Assembly (NCBI GenBank): GCA_050246875.1
Contig: JBFWVF010000001.1
Coordinates: 62,001 to 126,000 of the forward strand
Direction: 5' to 3'
Source of the DNA: SHWB01 sp050246875
Lineage (GTDB): Bacteria; Pseudomonadota; Alphaproteobacteria; UBA6615
DNA: 64,000 nucleotides
In this document: positions 16,520 to 25,343 of the stretch, piece after piece
Numbering within the stretch: position 1 is the first letter of the stretch
Layout of the letters: each line of letters starts with the position of its first letter
The notes under the pieces: generated by a model
Database searches by the model: none
What the model saw: only the letters and a program-made list of their open reading frames with translations
Told to the model about the DNA's origin: nothing
Program-made: the position numbers and the translations under genes

Positions 16520-17704
16520 ATGAGCAAGGTTGTTGACGCGCGCCTGCGCGACCGGCCGGTTCCGCGGATCGACGTGGCCCGGATGGAGCGCGACCACGTC
16601 GCGCGCCTCGACGGCATGAAGGGCTCGCGCCTCGCCTTCCTCGACCAGCGCCTGCCCGGCCATGAGCGCGAGAACATCTCGATTGTCGGCATGGGCGTGA
16701 CGGAAAATGTCACCGACCCGAACCTGGCGCCGAAGATCACCGCCGGCGCCCACGGCTTCGCCGTCGGCTACATCCGGGCGGAAAACGGCAAGGGTGCGGC
16801 GCTGCATCGGCACCCCACCGAGGAAGTGTTCATTCCCGTTCGGGGCGACTGGCAGATCTACTGGCTGGAGGGCGAGGCCGAACGCGCGATAATCCTGTCG
16901 CCCGGCGACATCATCAACGTTCCGGTCGGCATCTATCGCGGATTCCGGGGCGCCAGCGACGACCCCGATGCACTGCTGTTCGCGGCCGTCGGCGGCCCCG
17001 ATGTCGGCAAGGTCGACTGGCACCCCTCGGTCATCGAGGCGGCGCGGAGCACCGGGCTGGCGGTCGATGCCGCCGGAAACCTGCTCGACGGCAGCGCCGC
17101 CAGCGGCGACCGGGCCGCGGTGGATACCGTCGACCCCCGGCTGCGTGGCCGCCCGGTGCCGCGCATCGGCGTCGCGGAGATGGAACGGACGAGCGTCGCC
17201 CGCATCGCCACGATGAAGGGGTCGGACGTAGCCTTCGTCGACCAGCGCATTCCCGGTCACGAGCGCGAGATCATCGACGTCATCGGCATGGGCGTGACGG
17301 AGAATTCCGATGACCCCGACCTCGCCCCGAAGATCGCGACGCCGGCACACGGCTTCGCCGTCACCTACATCCGCGCCGGCAAGGGTAAGGGGGCGGCCCT
17401 GCACCGCCATCCGACCGAAGAGGTGTTCATGCCGATCATGGGCACCTGGGAGGTCTACTGGATGGAAGGCGACACGGAGCGCGCCGTGGCCCTCGCGCCG
17501 GGCGACATCGTCAACGTGCCGATCGGCATCTTCAGGGGCTTCCGCAACGTTTCTGACCACCCGGACGCGCTGCTGCTCGCGCTCATCGGCGGTCCCGAGC
17601 CCGGCAAGGTCGACTGGCACCCGAAGGTGATCGCCGACGCCCGGGCGACCGGCATGGCGATCGACGACGACGGCAACCTGATCGTGGCGGCCGCCGCACA
17701 GTAA
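16520..17704 (+). CDS. Bicupin protein, array member 4 (two fused array-type cupin units)
   Basis: 394 residues from ATG 16520 (GAGGGAGAG upstream). It is two complete array units in tandem: about 1-190 and about 197-394. Each unit begins with the same linker (VDARLRDRPVPRIDVARMER and VDPRLRGRPVPRIGVAEMER), so the whole unit was duplicated and fused. Motif 1 is GAALHRHPTEEVFIPVRG and GAALHRHPTEEVFMPIMG; motif 2 is GDIINVPVGIYRGFRG and GDIVNVPIGIFRGFRNVS, both with Arg for the metal His. A strong hairpin terminator follows at 17728. Confidence 0.87.
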   Translation: MSKVVDARLRDRPVPRIDVARMERDHVARLDGMKGSRLAFLDQRLPGHERENISIVGMGVTENVTDPNLAPKITAGAHGFAVGYIRAENGKGAALHRHPTEEVFIPVRGDWQIYWLEGEAERAIILSPGDIINVPVGIYRGFRGASDDPDALLFAAVGGPDVGKVDWHPSVIEAARSTGLAVDAAGNLLDGSAASGDRAAVDTVDPRLRGRPVPRIGVAEMERTSVARIATMKGSDVAFVDQRIPGHEREIIDVIGMGVTENSDDPDLAPKIATPAHGFAVTYIRAGKGKGAALHRHPTEEVFMPIMGTWEVYWMEGDTERAVALAPGDIVNVPIGIFRGFRNVSDHPDALLLALIGGPEPGKVDWHPKVIADARATGMAIDDDGNLIVAAAAQ

Positions 17705-17727
17705 GTTCAAAGGGTCACGAAACGAGC

Positions 17728-17757
17728 GGGGCCCGGCACGCTGTGCGGCCGGGCCCC
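17728..17757. terminator. Perfect 10-bp hairpin terminator after the cupin array
   Basis: GGGGCCCGGC (17728-17737) and GCCGGGCCCC (17748-17757) form a perfect stem with a ten-base loop, 24 bases after the bicupin stop codon. There is no strong T-run after it. Confidence 0.65.
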
Positions 17758-17940
17758 TGTCGTCTTCGGCAATGGCGGCGTGGCTCTATCCGGTCCCGGT
17801 GGTCGTGCCGTCGGTCGGCGTCGCTGGCGGCAGCGCCTGCCGCGGACGGTTCTCCCGACTTGATCCAGTGACCGCTGGCCTCGCTCTCTCCTCCCCACCC
17901 TTGGGCCGTGGCGTCCGCAACACGCGGTACACCCGCACAC

Positions 17941-17976
17941 TTTGTGCGATGCACAAAAAATGGTGCAGCGCACAAA
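17941..17976. promoter_or_regulatory. Two TGC-NNN-GCA palindromes 19 bp apart
   Basis: TTTGTGCGATGCACAAA (17941-17957) is a palindrome with a three-base centre, and ATGGTGCAGCGCACAAA (17960-17976) repeats its pattern with centres 19 bases apart, close to two helical turns. The spacing and symmetry look like a dimer-of-dimers operator. It lies between two convergent genes, where an operator is unexpected; it might mark an unannotated small RNA promoter or a gene remnant. Confidence 0.45.
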
Positions 17977-18037
17977 AACAGGTTAGAAATCAGACGCTTA
18001 CCAAGCCCGGTGTTTGTACGGATTCCGTCGGCAGGAG

Positions 18038-18715
18038 TCAACCGAGGCGTCGGCTGATGACAATGATACGTTCTGCCTCGGCAAGCTCGGCGGGACGATT
18101 CAGATTGAGGAACGGGTCGCACCGCGCGGGTCCGGCGTCGACCGCATAGTCGACGACGGCGAGCCGGAAGCGCGTGGTCCAGGCGTCGACCTTGCGGATG
18201 CCCTCGACGGACAGGGCGTGCCGAAGATCGTCGCGCAGGGCGAGCGGCCAGAGACCGAAGACCGGATGCGTCCGGCCGCCGCTGGCCGCGCAGGCCAGGT
18301 CCGCCCTCCCGCCCGCAACCGCCGCGACCAGCCGAGCCACGAGATCGTCGGGAAAGAACGGAGCGTCGACGGCGAAACTGGCCATCCATCGCGCCGCGGG
18401 CATCGTCGCCGCGAAGTGGTCGAGACCGGCCAGAACCCCCGCCAGAGGCCCGGCGAAGCCGGTCACTCCGTCCGCCACGACATCGAGGTCCCGCCCGGCG
18501 AAGCGCGCCGCATCGCCGTTGGCGTTGAGGATCAGGCGGGCGACCTGCGGCCGGGCGCGGGCGATCGTGTGGTCGAGCAAGGGCCGGCCGGCCAGCGGCA
18601 GCAGGGCCTTGTCGCCCCCGCCCATGCGGCGGGCCTGGCCGCCCGCCAGCACGACGCCGGCGACGGGGCCGACGGCACCGGGCGCGGAATGGTCGCTGCG
18701 CGAGTCGGAAGACAC
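18038..18715 (-). CDS. mobA: Molybdenum cofactor guanylyltransferase MobA
   Basis: 225 residues. The nucleotidyltransferase signature VVLAGGQARRMGGGDKALLPLAG is at about 20-42 (Gly-rich GTP loop and Lys), followed by LDVVADGVTGFAGPLAGVLAGL and the metal-binding Asp in VDAPFFP. MobA joins GMP to molybdopterin to make the MGD cofactor for DMSO-reductase-family enzymes in the cytoplasm. moaA lies 2 kb away on the other strand, so cofactor genes are loosely clustered. The C-terminal PFLNLNRPAEL is also typical of the family. Confidence 0.9.
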   Translation of the reverse strand: MSSDSRSDHSAPGAVGPVAGVVLAGGQARRMGGGDKALLPLAGRPLLDHTIARARPQVARLILNANGDAARFAGRDLDVVADGVTGFAGPLAGVLAGLDHFAATMPAARWMASFAVDAPFFPDDLVARLVAAVAGGRADLACAASGGRTHPVFGLWPLALRDDLRHALSVEGIRKVDAWTTRFRLAVVDYAVDAGPARCDPFLNLNRPAELAEAERIIVISRRLG

Positions 18716-18788
18716 GGCTGCGACGCTACCGTGCGGCCGGATCGGGTGCTAGCGTCCCCGGCCGGAATTGCCACGAGGGCCGCACGCC

Positions 18789-19577
18789 ATGTCCGCCACC
18801 AGCCTCGATGCGGCGCCGTCGTTCGACCTCGCCGGCCGCGTTGCCGTCGTCACCGGCGGCGCCAGCGGCATCGGCGAGGCGGTAGCCATGGCCTACGCCG
18901 GCGCGGGCGCGCGCGTCCATGTGCTCGACCTCAGCGACGACAACCGCAAGGCCGCCACGACGCGCTTTGCCGGCGCCGGGCTGGTGGCCGGCTTCGCTGG
19001 CTGCGACGTCGCCGACGGGGCCTCGGTGGAAACCGCCATGGCCGACATCGAGGCGCGCGAAGGCCGTATCGACATCCTGTTTCATGCCGCCGGCACGGCC
19101 TTTCGCGGCATGGCCGTCGACCACCGGCCGGAGGACTTCGCCCGCGTCATCGCCGTCAATCTCAACGGCTCGTTCAATGCCTGTCTCGCCGCCGGGCGCC
19201 GCATGATCGCGCGCGGCGAGGGCGGCAAGATCATCCTCATGGGGTCGATCCGCGGCGAGGTCGCCTCACCGTTCGGCAGCACGGCCTACTGCACGAGCAA
19301 GGGCGGTGTGCACATGCTCGGCCGGCAGTTGGCGACCGAGTGGGCGCCGCATCGCGTCTGCGTCAACTGCCTGTCGCCGCAGCTCGTCGAGACGCCGTTC
19401 GTCGCCTCCACACTGGCCCGCCCGGGCGTGCGCGAGCACTACCTGTCGCGCATCCCGATGGGGCGGCTCGGCACCACCGGCGACCTGCTCGGCGCGGCGA
19501 TCTTTCTCGCGTCGCCGGCCTCCGACTTCGTCACCGGCCACAACCTGTTCGTCGACGGCGGCAGCCGGGCCGGCTGA
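18789..19577 (+). CDS. SDR family NAD(P)-dependent oxidoreductase
   Basis: 262 residues from ATG 18789 (GAGGG upstream), preferred to an in-frame TTG at 18768. A classical SDR: cofactor motif VVTGGASGIGEAVAMAYAGAG, NAD-type acidic residue in HVLDLS, catalytic Ser in LMGSIRGEVAS, catalytic Tyr-Lys in AYCTSKGGVHML, and C-terminal NLFVDGGSRAG. The Asp after the second strand suggests NAD(H). Substrate is probably a sugar, polyol or hydroxyacid. It lies 16 bases before the periplasmic binding protein gene and may share its transcript. Confidence 0.87.
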   Translation: MSATSLDAAPSFDLAGRVAVVTGGASGIGEAVAMAYAGAGARVHVLDLSDDNRKAATTRFAGAGLVAGFAGCDVADGASVETAMADIEAREGRIDILFHAAGTAFRGMAVDHRPEDFARVIAVNLNGSFNACLAAGRRMIARGEGGKIILMGSIRGEVASPFGSTAYCTSKGGVHMLGRQLATEWAPHRVCVNCLSPQLVETPFVASTLARPGVREHYLSRIPMGRLGTTGDLLGAAIFLASPASDFVTGHNLFVDGGSRAG

Positions 19578-19593
19578 GCGGGCGAGCGCGAAC

Positions 19594-20676
19594 ATGGACC
19601 CGACCGACCGACCATGCCGCCCGTTCCGGGGCGCCGTTCTCGCGGTCGTCCTGGCCGGGGTGCTGGCGGTAGCGCCCACGGCGCCGCTGCGCCCAGCCGG
19701 CGCCGAGGACCTGTCGGCACCGGTGGTGCGCGTCTCGGTCCTGTCCATCGTCGACCATCCGCGTTTCGACGCCATGCGCCTCGGCATGACCGACCGGCTG
19801 CAGGAAGCGCAGGCGCAGATGGCCGGTCGTCTGGCCCTGGAAAGGGTCAGCGCCGACGCCGACCTCGCCCGCCTTGGCACGGAAGCCAAGCGCCTCGCCC
19901 AGAGCGACGCACGGGTCATTGTCGCTCTGTCCGCTCCGGCGGCGCGCGCGCTCGCCGCCCTGCCGATCGCCAAGCCTGTCGTTTTCGCCGCCGTGGCGCC
20001 CGAGGAAGCCGGCGCGATCGTGGCGACGCGCAAGGCGGTGACCGTCATCGGCATCGTCGAGCAGCCGCCCGAAGGCGAGCAGATCGCGCTGATCCAGCGC
20101 ATCCTGCCCGCCGTTCGGCGCCTGATCGTGCCGTTCGAGGCCAACCGGCCGGACGGTCAGGTCGGGGCCCGGAACTTCGCCGCCCTCGCCAGCGCCAGGG
20201 GCTACGGCCCTGTCCTGCGGCCGGTCGACCCGGCTGCCGCCGACCCGCTCGCTGGCGTCAGCGGAACGGCGACCGCCATAATGCTGCTGCCCGCCCTGCT
20301 CGGCCCGGAGATGGAAGACGCGCTGCTGGCCTCGGCCGAACGGCAGGCGCTGCCGGCCTTCGGCGGTGACGCCGGGTCCGTGGCGCGGGGTACGCTGGCC
20401 ACGGTCACTCATGACGCCTACGCAACGGGCCGCGTCATCGGCGATGCCGTTCTTGCCCTGCTGACACAGCCCGGCGGCCAGAAAACCGAACTGCGCGAAG
20501 CGACGGCGGGCCACATCGTCATCAACCTGGACAGCGCCGGGCGGCTGGGCCGGGCCCTGCCAGCGAGCGTGCTGGAGCGTGCCGGCACCCTCATCGATTC
20601 CGCCGACGGCAACCAGCCACGGCCGGCGGCCAAGCCCGCCGCGCCGCCGGGCCGCCGGCGGGTCATCACCGAATAG
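19594..20676 (+). CDS. ABC transporter substrate-binding-like periplasmic protein
   Basis: 360 residues from ATG 19594. An N-terminal signal peptide (about 13-40, hydrophobic AVLAVVLAGVLAVAP, likely cut after AGA) precedes a two-lobed periplasmic-binding domain of the TrpX/YtfQ-like ABC-substrate type: VSVLSIVDHPRFDAMRLGM, VIVALSAPAARAL, and an ending with VTHDAYATGRVIGDAVLALL. The C-terminus is Pro/Arg-rich. No permease or ATPase gene lies next to it, so it may be an orphan receptor or serve a remote system. Family call moderate. Confidence 0.7.
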   Translation: MDPTDRPCRPFRGAVLAVVLAGVLAVAPTAPLRPAGAEDLSAPVVRVSVLSIVDHPRFDAMRLGMTDRLQEAQAQMAGRLALERVSADADLARLGTEAKRLAQSDARVIVALSAPAARALAALPIAKPVVFAAVAPEEAGAIVATRKAVTVIGIVEQPPEGEQIALIQRILPAVRRLIVPFEANRPDGQVGARNFAALASARGYGPVLRPVDPAAADPLAGVSGTATAIMLLPALLGPEMEDALLASAERQALPAFGGDAGSVARGTLATVTHDAYATGRVIGDAVLALLTQPGGQKTELREATAGHIVINLDSAGRLGRALPASVLERAGTLIDSADGNQPRPAAKPAAPPGRRRVITE

Positions 20677-20751
20677 GCGCCACCGCGGTCCCGGGGGGCT
20701 TTCTCGGGGACGGCCAAAGCCTTACATAGGGGACCGGAGGGCTGTCCGACG

Positions 20752-21750
20752 ATGCAACCCCTGATCGACCCGTTCGAGCGCCGCATCAGCTACTTGCGGG
20801 TCTCGGTGACCGACCGCTGCGATCTGCGGTGTGTCTACTGCATGGCCGAGGACATGACGTTCCTGCCGAAGGCGGACGTCCTGTCGCTCGAAGAGCTTGA
20901 CCGCCTCTGCACGGCCTTCGTGACGCTCGGTGTCCGCAAGCTGCGGCTGACCGGCGGCGAACCGCTTGTGCGGCGCAACATCATGTGGCTGGTGCGGCGA
21001 CTGGCCCGCCACCTCGACAGCGGCGCGCTCGAGGAACTGACCCTCACAACCAACGGCACCCAGCTCGAGCGCCACGCGGCTGAACTGGCCGATGCCGGCG
21101 TCCGGCGCATCAACGTCTCGCTCGACACGCTGGATCCGGATCTCTTCCGGACGATCACGCGCTGGGGCGATCTCGACAAGGTGCTGGCCGGCATCGCCGC
21201 CGCGCGTCAGGCCGGCCTGCAAGTCAAGATCAACGCGGTGGCCCTGCGCGGCGTCAACGAGCACGAATTCGACCGCATGATCGCCTGGTGCGGCGAGCGC
21301 GGCTTCGACTTGACGCTGATCGAGGTGATGCCAATGGGCGAGATCGGCGAGCAGCGGCTGGACCAGTACCTGCCGCTGTCGCTCGTGCGGTCGCGCCTCG
21401 CCGAGCGCTGGACGCTGACCGACAGCAGCCACCACAGCGGTGGCCCCGCGCGTTACGTCGATATCGCCGAAACCGGCCGGCGCCTCGGCTTCATCACGCC
21501 GCTCACGCACAATTTCTGCGAGCTGTGCAATCGCGTGCGGCTGACCTGCACCGGCACGCTGTTCATGTGCCTCGGCCAGGAGGATGCTGCGGACCTGCGC
21601 GCGCCACTTCGTGTCGCGGACGACGATACGGCGCTGGTGACGGCCATCCGCAAGGCCATTGCGGCCAAGCCCAAGGGCCATGATTTCATCATCGACCGGC
21701 GACACCGCGGCCCGGCGGTATCGCGGCACATGAGCGTGACCGGCGGCTAG
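20752..21750 (+). CDS. moaA: GTP 3',8-cyclase MoaA
   Basis: 332 residues. Radical SAM enzyme for the first step of molybdopterin synthesis (GTP to 3',8-cyclo-GTP). The N-terminal 4Fe-4S ligands are in CDLRCVYC (Cys-x3-Cys-x2-Cys), the SAM-binding stretch is LRLTGGEPLVRR, and the C-terminal cluster ligands are in CELCNRVRLTC. The protein ends in the required Gly-Gly (SVTGG). GGAGGG precedes ATG 20752. It is preceded by the periplasmic protein and followed by the ankyrin gene; mobA is nearby on the opposite strand. Confidence 0.95.
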   Translation: MQPLIDPFERRISYLRVSVTDRCDLRCVYCMAEDMTFLPKADVLSLEELDRLCTAFVTLGVRKLRLTGGEPLVRRNIMWLVRRLARHLDSGALEELTLTTNGTQLERHAAELADAGVRRINVSLDTLDPDLFRTITRWGDLDKVLAGIAAARQAGLQVKINAVALRGVNEHEFDRMIAWCGERGFDLTLIEVMPMGEIGEQRLDQYLPLSLVRSRLAERWTLTDSSHHSGGPARYVDIAETGRRLGFITPLTHNFCELCNRVRLTCTGTLFMCLGQEDAADLRAPLRVADDDTALVTAIRKAIAAKPKGHDFIIDRRHRGPAVSRHMSVTGG

Positions 21751-21832
21751 GTCGCCCGCACCGGCGCGGCCGGCAGTCCGTCGCCAGCCGGACGGACCGA
21801 AGGCCGGCAGGAGCTAGAGGAGCACGACGCCC

Positions 21833-24436
21833 GTGCGCGTCGGCGGCACCTTTTCCGGATTGACCCACGTCGTCGCCATGACGGCGTTGCTGTTCGGCTG
21901 GCCGGCATTCAGCCTCGTCTTCGAGCGCCCCGACGACATCGACGAGCCGATCGACGTGCTCGCCTACGGCGAGAGCGCCGACTTCAAGGCCGCGTTCAAG
22001 GTCGGCGCCCTCGTCCTCAAGAAGGACGACACTGGCGACAGCGAGAGGACCACGGGCGGCATCGATCCCGACAACGATTCGCCGACCGAAAGCACCGGCG
22101 ACGCCGGCTTCTCCAGCACCGGCGACTCCACCCGCACGCAATCCGCCGCCGGTCGGCCCGACGCCGTGCGACCCGGCCGGCCGAACGCGCCAGGACGCAC
22201 CCAGGGCGACGTCCAGGACGACAAAGCGGACGACCGGACCAGGCGCGGCGTCGATACGCCGGTCCCGCCGAAGCCGCGCCAGTCTCCGCCCGGCACGCGA
22301 GAAATCGTGGTCGAAGTCCAGCTCTCGCGGCTCGCCGACCTCCGGGCGCCCGTGCCGCCCCGCGGCGCCCAGACACCGACCCTCGCCGCACTTGCAGTAC
22401 AGGCATCTTCCGCCACGGCCGAGACGCCGCCGCCTAGTCCGGTCCAGCCACCTGCGCCTGTCCGCGGTTCCGATGCGACGGCGCAGCAGGCGACGCCGGC
22501 GCCGGCAACGGCGGCGGCTCTGACGGTCACCGCCGCTCCGGCCACGGCTGCCGCACCGACCGCCGACAGGACTGCGCCCGCACTCGCCGAGCCGCGGCTG
22601 CAGGTCGACGCGCCGGCGGCGGACCGTGCGGCGGCGGCGGAGCGGACCGCCGAACAGCCCCCGACACCCGTACCCGCCGGCACGGCGGCCGGCGAAGCGG
22701 CCGGCGAACAGGTGCCGCATGCAACGACCGCGACGACGACCGAGTCACCGTCCGACGCCGCTCCGGCCGCGGTTGCCCAGGCACGGGTGGCGCCCGTCGC
22801 GGTCGTCGCGGCCGGCGACCCGACGGCCAGCGCCGCCGAAGCCAGGTCGCCGGCAACGACGCAGGCCAGCCCCCGTGGGGCGCCCACGCCACGCACGACG
22901 GCACCGGACGCCACGACATCCAGCGCCGAAGCGCGCCTCGAGTCTGTTGCGCCGCCGGCGCAACCGCAACCGGTCGCGCCCCCACCCGAGCAGCCGGCAC
23001 AGGTGCAGACGCCGGTGCAGGCGCAGCAGTCGACACCGGCGGAGTCTGTGCCGGCGAGCGAGCGGCGCGACGCACCGAAGACATCTGTCCGTATCGACGC
23101 GCCACGCGCCGACATCGAACGGCCGCTGCCGGAACGTCCGCGCGCGCCGGCGGCGGCCGACGTGACCGTCGCCCTCGCCGATCCCGTGACACCCCGGCAG
23201 GCGCCTCCGCCGCCTCCGACGGATCGCCCGCGCGCCGCCACTGTGGTGGACAGGCCGCAAACCGCCCAGGCCACGGAACGGACCGAGACGACGCAGCCAC
23301 CGCCGAGCGACCCGCTGTCGCGCCTCGCCCGGGTGGCCGCCGGCGAGGACGAGGCGATCGAACGCCTGCTGGTGGACTCGGCACGCGGGGCACCGGGCAC
23401 GACGCCCAACGCCATCCCGTCGCCACGGTCGGGCGAACTGCCGCTCAGCGGCGCCACGCTGCCGGTTCCGGGTGCGGCGCAGGCCACCGCCGGCCAGAGC
23501 AGCCGAACCGACGTCGTCCTGCGCGAGGCCGCAGCGGCGGGCAACGGCAAGGCGGCCCTGATACTGGCCAAGCGGGCCCTGCGCGGAGAAGCGCCGACCA
23601 TCGTCGCAGCGGATCTCGAGGGCCTGCTGCGCCGGGCGGCCGAGCATGGCCAGGTCGAGGCGCAGATGCTGCTCGCGGTGCTCAAGGCCAAGGGTATCGT
23701 CGTCGCCCAGGACCGCATCGAGGCACACGCCCTGCTCAAGGTCGCGGCTGTGGCGACGGGGGCAGTGTCCGATATGGCTTCCGTCCTGCCGCCCGATCCC
23801 GCGCGACCGAAAAGTCCCGAGGCGCGCGCCGTCGAGGCGGCGCTGGCACAGGTCGAGCGGCAGATGTCCATCGACGAGGTGGTCAAGTCGCAGCAGGTCG
23901 AGAGCGTCTATCGGCGGGCCATACGGGCAGCGCCCCACGGCGGCACGGCAGGCCGCTTCGGACAGGCCGCGACGACGGAGATGCTGGAAGCCGCCGCCGC
24001 CGGCTCGACGGCGCAACTCGCCGAACTGCTGGCGCGCGGCGTCGACATCGAGGGACGCGACACCTCCGGGCGAACGGCCATCATCAACGCCGCATGGCGC
24101 GGCCGCGTGGATGCCATCGAACTGCTGGTCGCCCTCGGCGCCGACTTCAATGTCGCCGATACCGGCGGCCTCACGGCGGTCCAGTGGGCGGCCAGCAACG
24201 GCCATACCGATGCCGTCGAGCGCCTTGTCGCGGCCGGCGCCGCCATCGACGCCCGCGACAACGAGGGCCGCACCGCGCTGATGCGGGCCGCCTGGAACGG
24301 GCACGCGCAAACGGTGGCGGCGCTGCTGCGCGCCGGGGCCAATGCCAGGCGAAGCGACGAGGCCGGCGAGACCGCGCGCGACTACGCCCTGCGCAGCGGC
24401 AACCCGGACGTCGTCCGTCTGCTCGGCGGAAGCTGA
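21833..24436 (+). CDS. Pro/Ala-rich inner-membrane protein with C-terminal ankyrin repeats
   Basis: 867 residues from GTG 21833 (AGAGGAG upstream). A short N-terminal membrane anchor (about 8-27, THVVAMTALLFGWPAF) resembles alphaproteobacterial TolA/TonB-like starts. Residues about 85-550 are low complexity, rich in Pro, Ala, Thr and Glu, and probably extended in the periplasm. A Sel1/TPR-like helical region lies at about 560-650, and four ankyrin repeats fill 714-867 (GRTAIINAAWRGRVDAIELL, GLTAVQWAASNGHTDAV, GRTALMRAAWNGHAQTV). The likely topology is inner-membrane anchor, periplasmic spacer, then a binding head. Partner and role unknown. Confidence 0.8.
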   Translation: MRVGGTFSGLTHVVAMTALLFGWPAFSLVFERPDDIDEPIDVLAYGESADFKAAFKVGALVLKKDDTGDSERTTGGIDPDNDSPTESTGDAGFSSTGDSTRTQSAAGRPDAVRPGRPNAPGRTQGDVQDDKADDRTRRGVDTPVPPKPRQSPPGTREIVVEVQLSRLADLRAPVPPRGAQTPTLAALAVQASSATAETPPPSPVQPPAPVRGSDATAQQATPAPATAAALTVTAAPATAAAPTADRTAPALAEPRLQVDAPAADRAAAAERTAEQPPTPVPAGTAAGEAAGEQVPHATTATTTESPSDAAPAAVAQARVAPVAVVAAGDPTASAAEARSPATTQASPRGAPTPRTTAPDATTSSAEARLESVAPPAQPQPVAPPPEQPAQVQTPVQAQQSTPAESVPASERRDAPKTSVRIDAPRADIERPLPERPRAPAAADVTVALADPVTPRQAPPPPPTDRPRAATVVDRPQTAQATERTETTQPPPSDPLSRLARVAAGEDEAIERLLVDSARGAPGTTPNAIPSPRSGELPLSGATLPVPGAAQATAGQSSRTDVVLREAAAAGNGKAALILAKRALRGEAPTIVAADLEGLLRRAAEHGQVEAQMLLAVLKAKGIVVAQDRIEAHALLKVAAVATGAVSDMASVLPPDPARPKSPEARAVEAALAQVERQMSIDEVVKSQQVESVYRRAIRAAPHGGTAGRFGQAATTEMLEAAAAGSTAQLAELLARGVDIEGRDTSGRTAIINAAWRGRVDAIELLVALGADFNVADTGGLTAVQWAASNGHTDAVERLVAAGAAIDARDNEGRTALMRAAWNGHAQTVAALLRAGANARRSDEAGETARDYALRSGNPDVVRLLGGS

Positions 24437-24474
24437 CGGTCGCCGCCGACTGTGGCGGCACCGCCGCGTTCGGC

Positions 24475-24480
24475 TATACT
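24475..24480 (+). promoter_or_regulatory. Possible -10 box of nadK
   Basis: TATACT (24475-24480) lies 63 bases before the nadK start in an otherwise very GC-rich gap. A -35 box is not clear (TGTGGC at 24451 is a weak match). Confidence 0.3.
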
Positions 24481-24542
24481 CATTCGGCCGGCAGCTGGCT
24501 GCCGTCCCGTCCGACCCACAGCCCCCCAGGAAGCGAGTCGTC

Positions 24543-25343
24543 ATGGACAGCGACGCGACCGCGCAGCGCCCGGCCGTCGATTCCGGCCGCGTCGCCTTCC
24601 TTGCGGGCGAGTCCGAGGCCGCCGAGGGCGCGCGCAGGACGCTCGCCGCGCGCTATGGCGATGCCCCGGAGGACGAGGCAGCAGTCGCGGTGGCGCTCGG
24701 CGGCGACGGTTTCCTGCTGCGGACGCTCCGTCGCGTCGCGCACCGCGGCCTTCCCGTCTATGGCATGAACCGTGGCTCCGTCGGCTTCCTGATGAACGAG
24801 TACCGCGAGGACGGCCTCGCCGAACGACTCGCCGCGGCCGAGCGCGTCACGGTCTATCCGCTGCTCATGGTCGCGAAGGACCGCGCCGGCCGGGAACACA
24901 CATCGCTCGCCATCAACGAGGTTTCACTGCTGCGCGAGACCTACCAGGCGGCAAAGCTGGAAATCAGCGTCGACGGCGTGGTCCGGCTGCCCGAGCTGGT
25001 ATGCGATGGCGCGCTGGTCGCCACGCCCGCCGGCAGCACGGCCTACAACCTCTCGGCGCATGGCCCCATCCTGCCGCTCGGCGCCAACATCCTGGCGCTG
25101 ACGCCGATCAGCGCGTTCCGGCCCCGGCGCTGGCGCGGTGCGCTGCTGCCGGCGACGGCGACCGTGACCTTCCGGGTGCTGGAAGAGCCCAAGCGGCCCG
25201 TCAGCGCCGTTGCCGACGATACGGAAGTGCGCGAGGTCGTCAGCGTTTCCGTTCGCGAGGACCGTTCGCAGCCGATGACGCTGCTGTTCGACGCCGGCCG
25301 GACGCTCGGCGAGCGCATCCTCGAAGAACAGTTCGCGCCCTGA
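24543..25343 (+). CDS. nadK: NAD kinase
   Basis: 266 residues from ATG 24543. NAD kinase makes NADP from NAD and ATP in the cytoplasm. The glycine-rich GGDGFLLRTLR (about 51-61), the NE motif (AINEVSLLRE) and the DGALVATPAGSTAYNLSAHG block (about 157-176) that binds NAD are all present; the length is normal for an alphaproteobacterial enzyme. It stands alone with its own likely promoter and is followed after eight bases by the AbrB-type permease. Confidence 0.93.
   Translation: MDSDATAQRPAVDSGRVAFLAGESEAAEGARRTLAARYGDAPEDEAAVAVALGGDGFLLRTLRRVAHRGLPVYGMNRGSVGFLMNEYREDGLAERLAAAERVTVYPLLMVAKDRAGREHTSLAINEVSLLRETYQAAKLEISVDGVVRLPELVCDGALVATPAGSTAYNLSAHGPILPLGANILALTPISAFRPRRWRGALLPATATVTFRVLEEPKRPVSAVADDTEVREVVSVSVREDRSQPMTLLFDAGRTLGERILEEQFAP

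Larger units (their letters stand above)
17705..18037. other. 333-base convergent gap with terminator and twin palindrome
   Basis: No convincing gene lies between the ends of the bicupin and mobA genes. The gap holds the hairpin at 17728-17757 and the paired palindromes at 17941-17976. The bases around 17941-18010 are noticeably richer in A and T than the surroundings. No tRNA-like fold or coding frame with a ribosome site was seen. Confidence 0.6.

Noticed and set aside
22100..23350. Frameshift or assembly error in the ankyrin gene spacer
   Set aside because: A single open frame runs through with a steady high-GC third position, and low complexity fits a real Pro/Ala-rich spacer.
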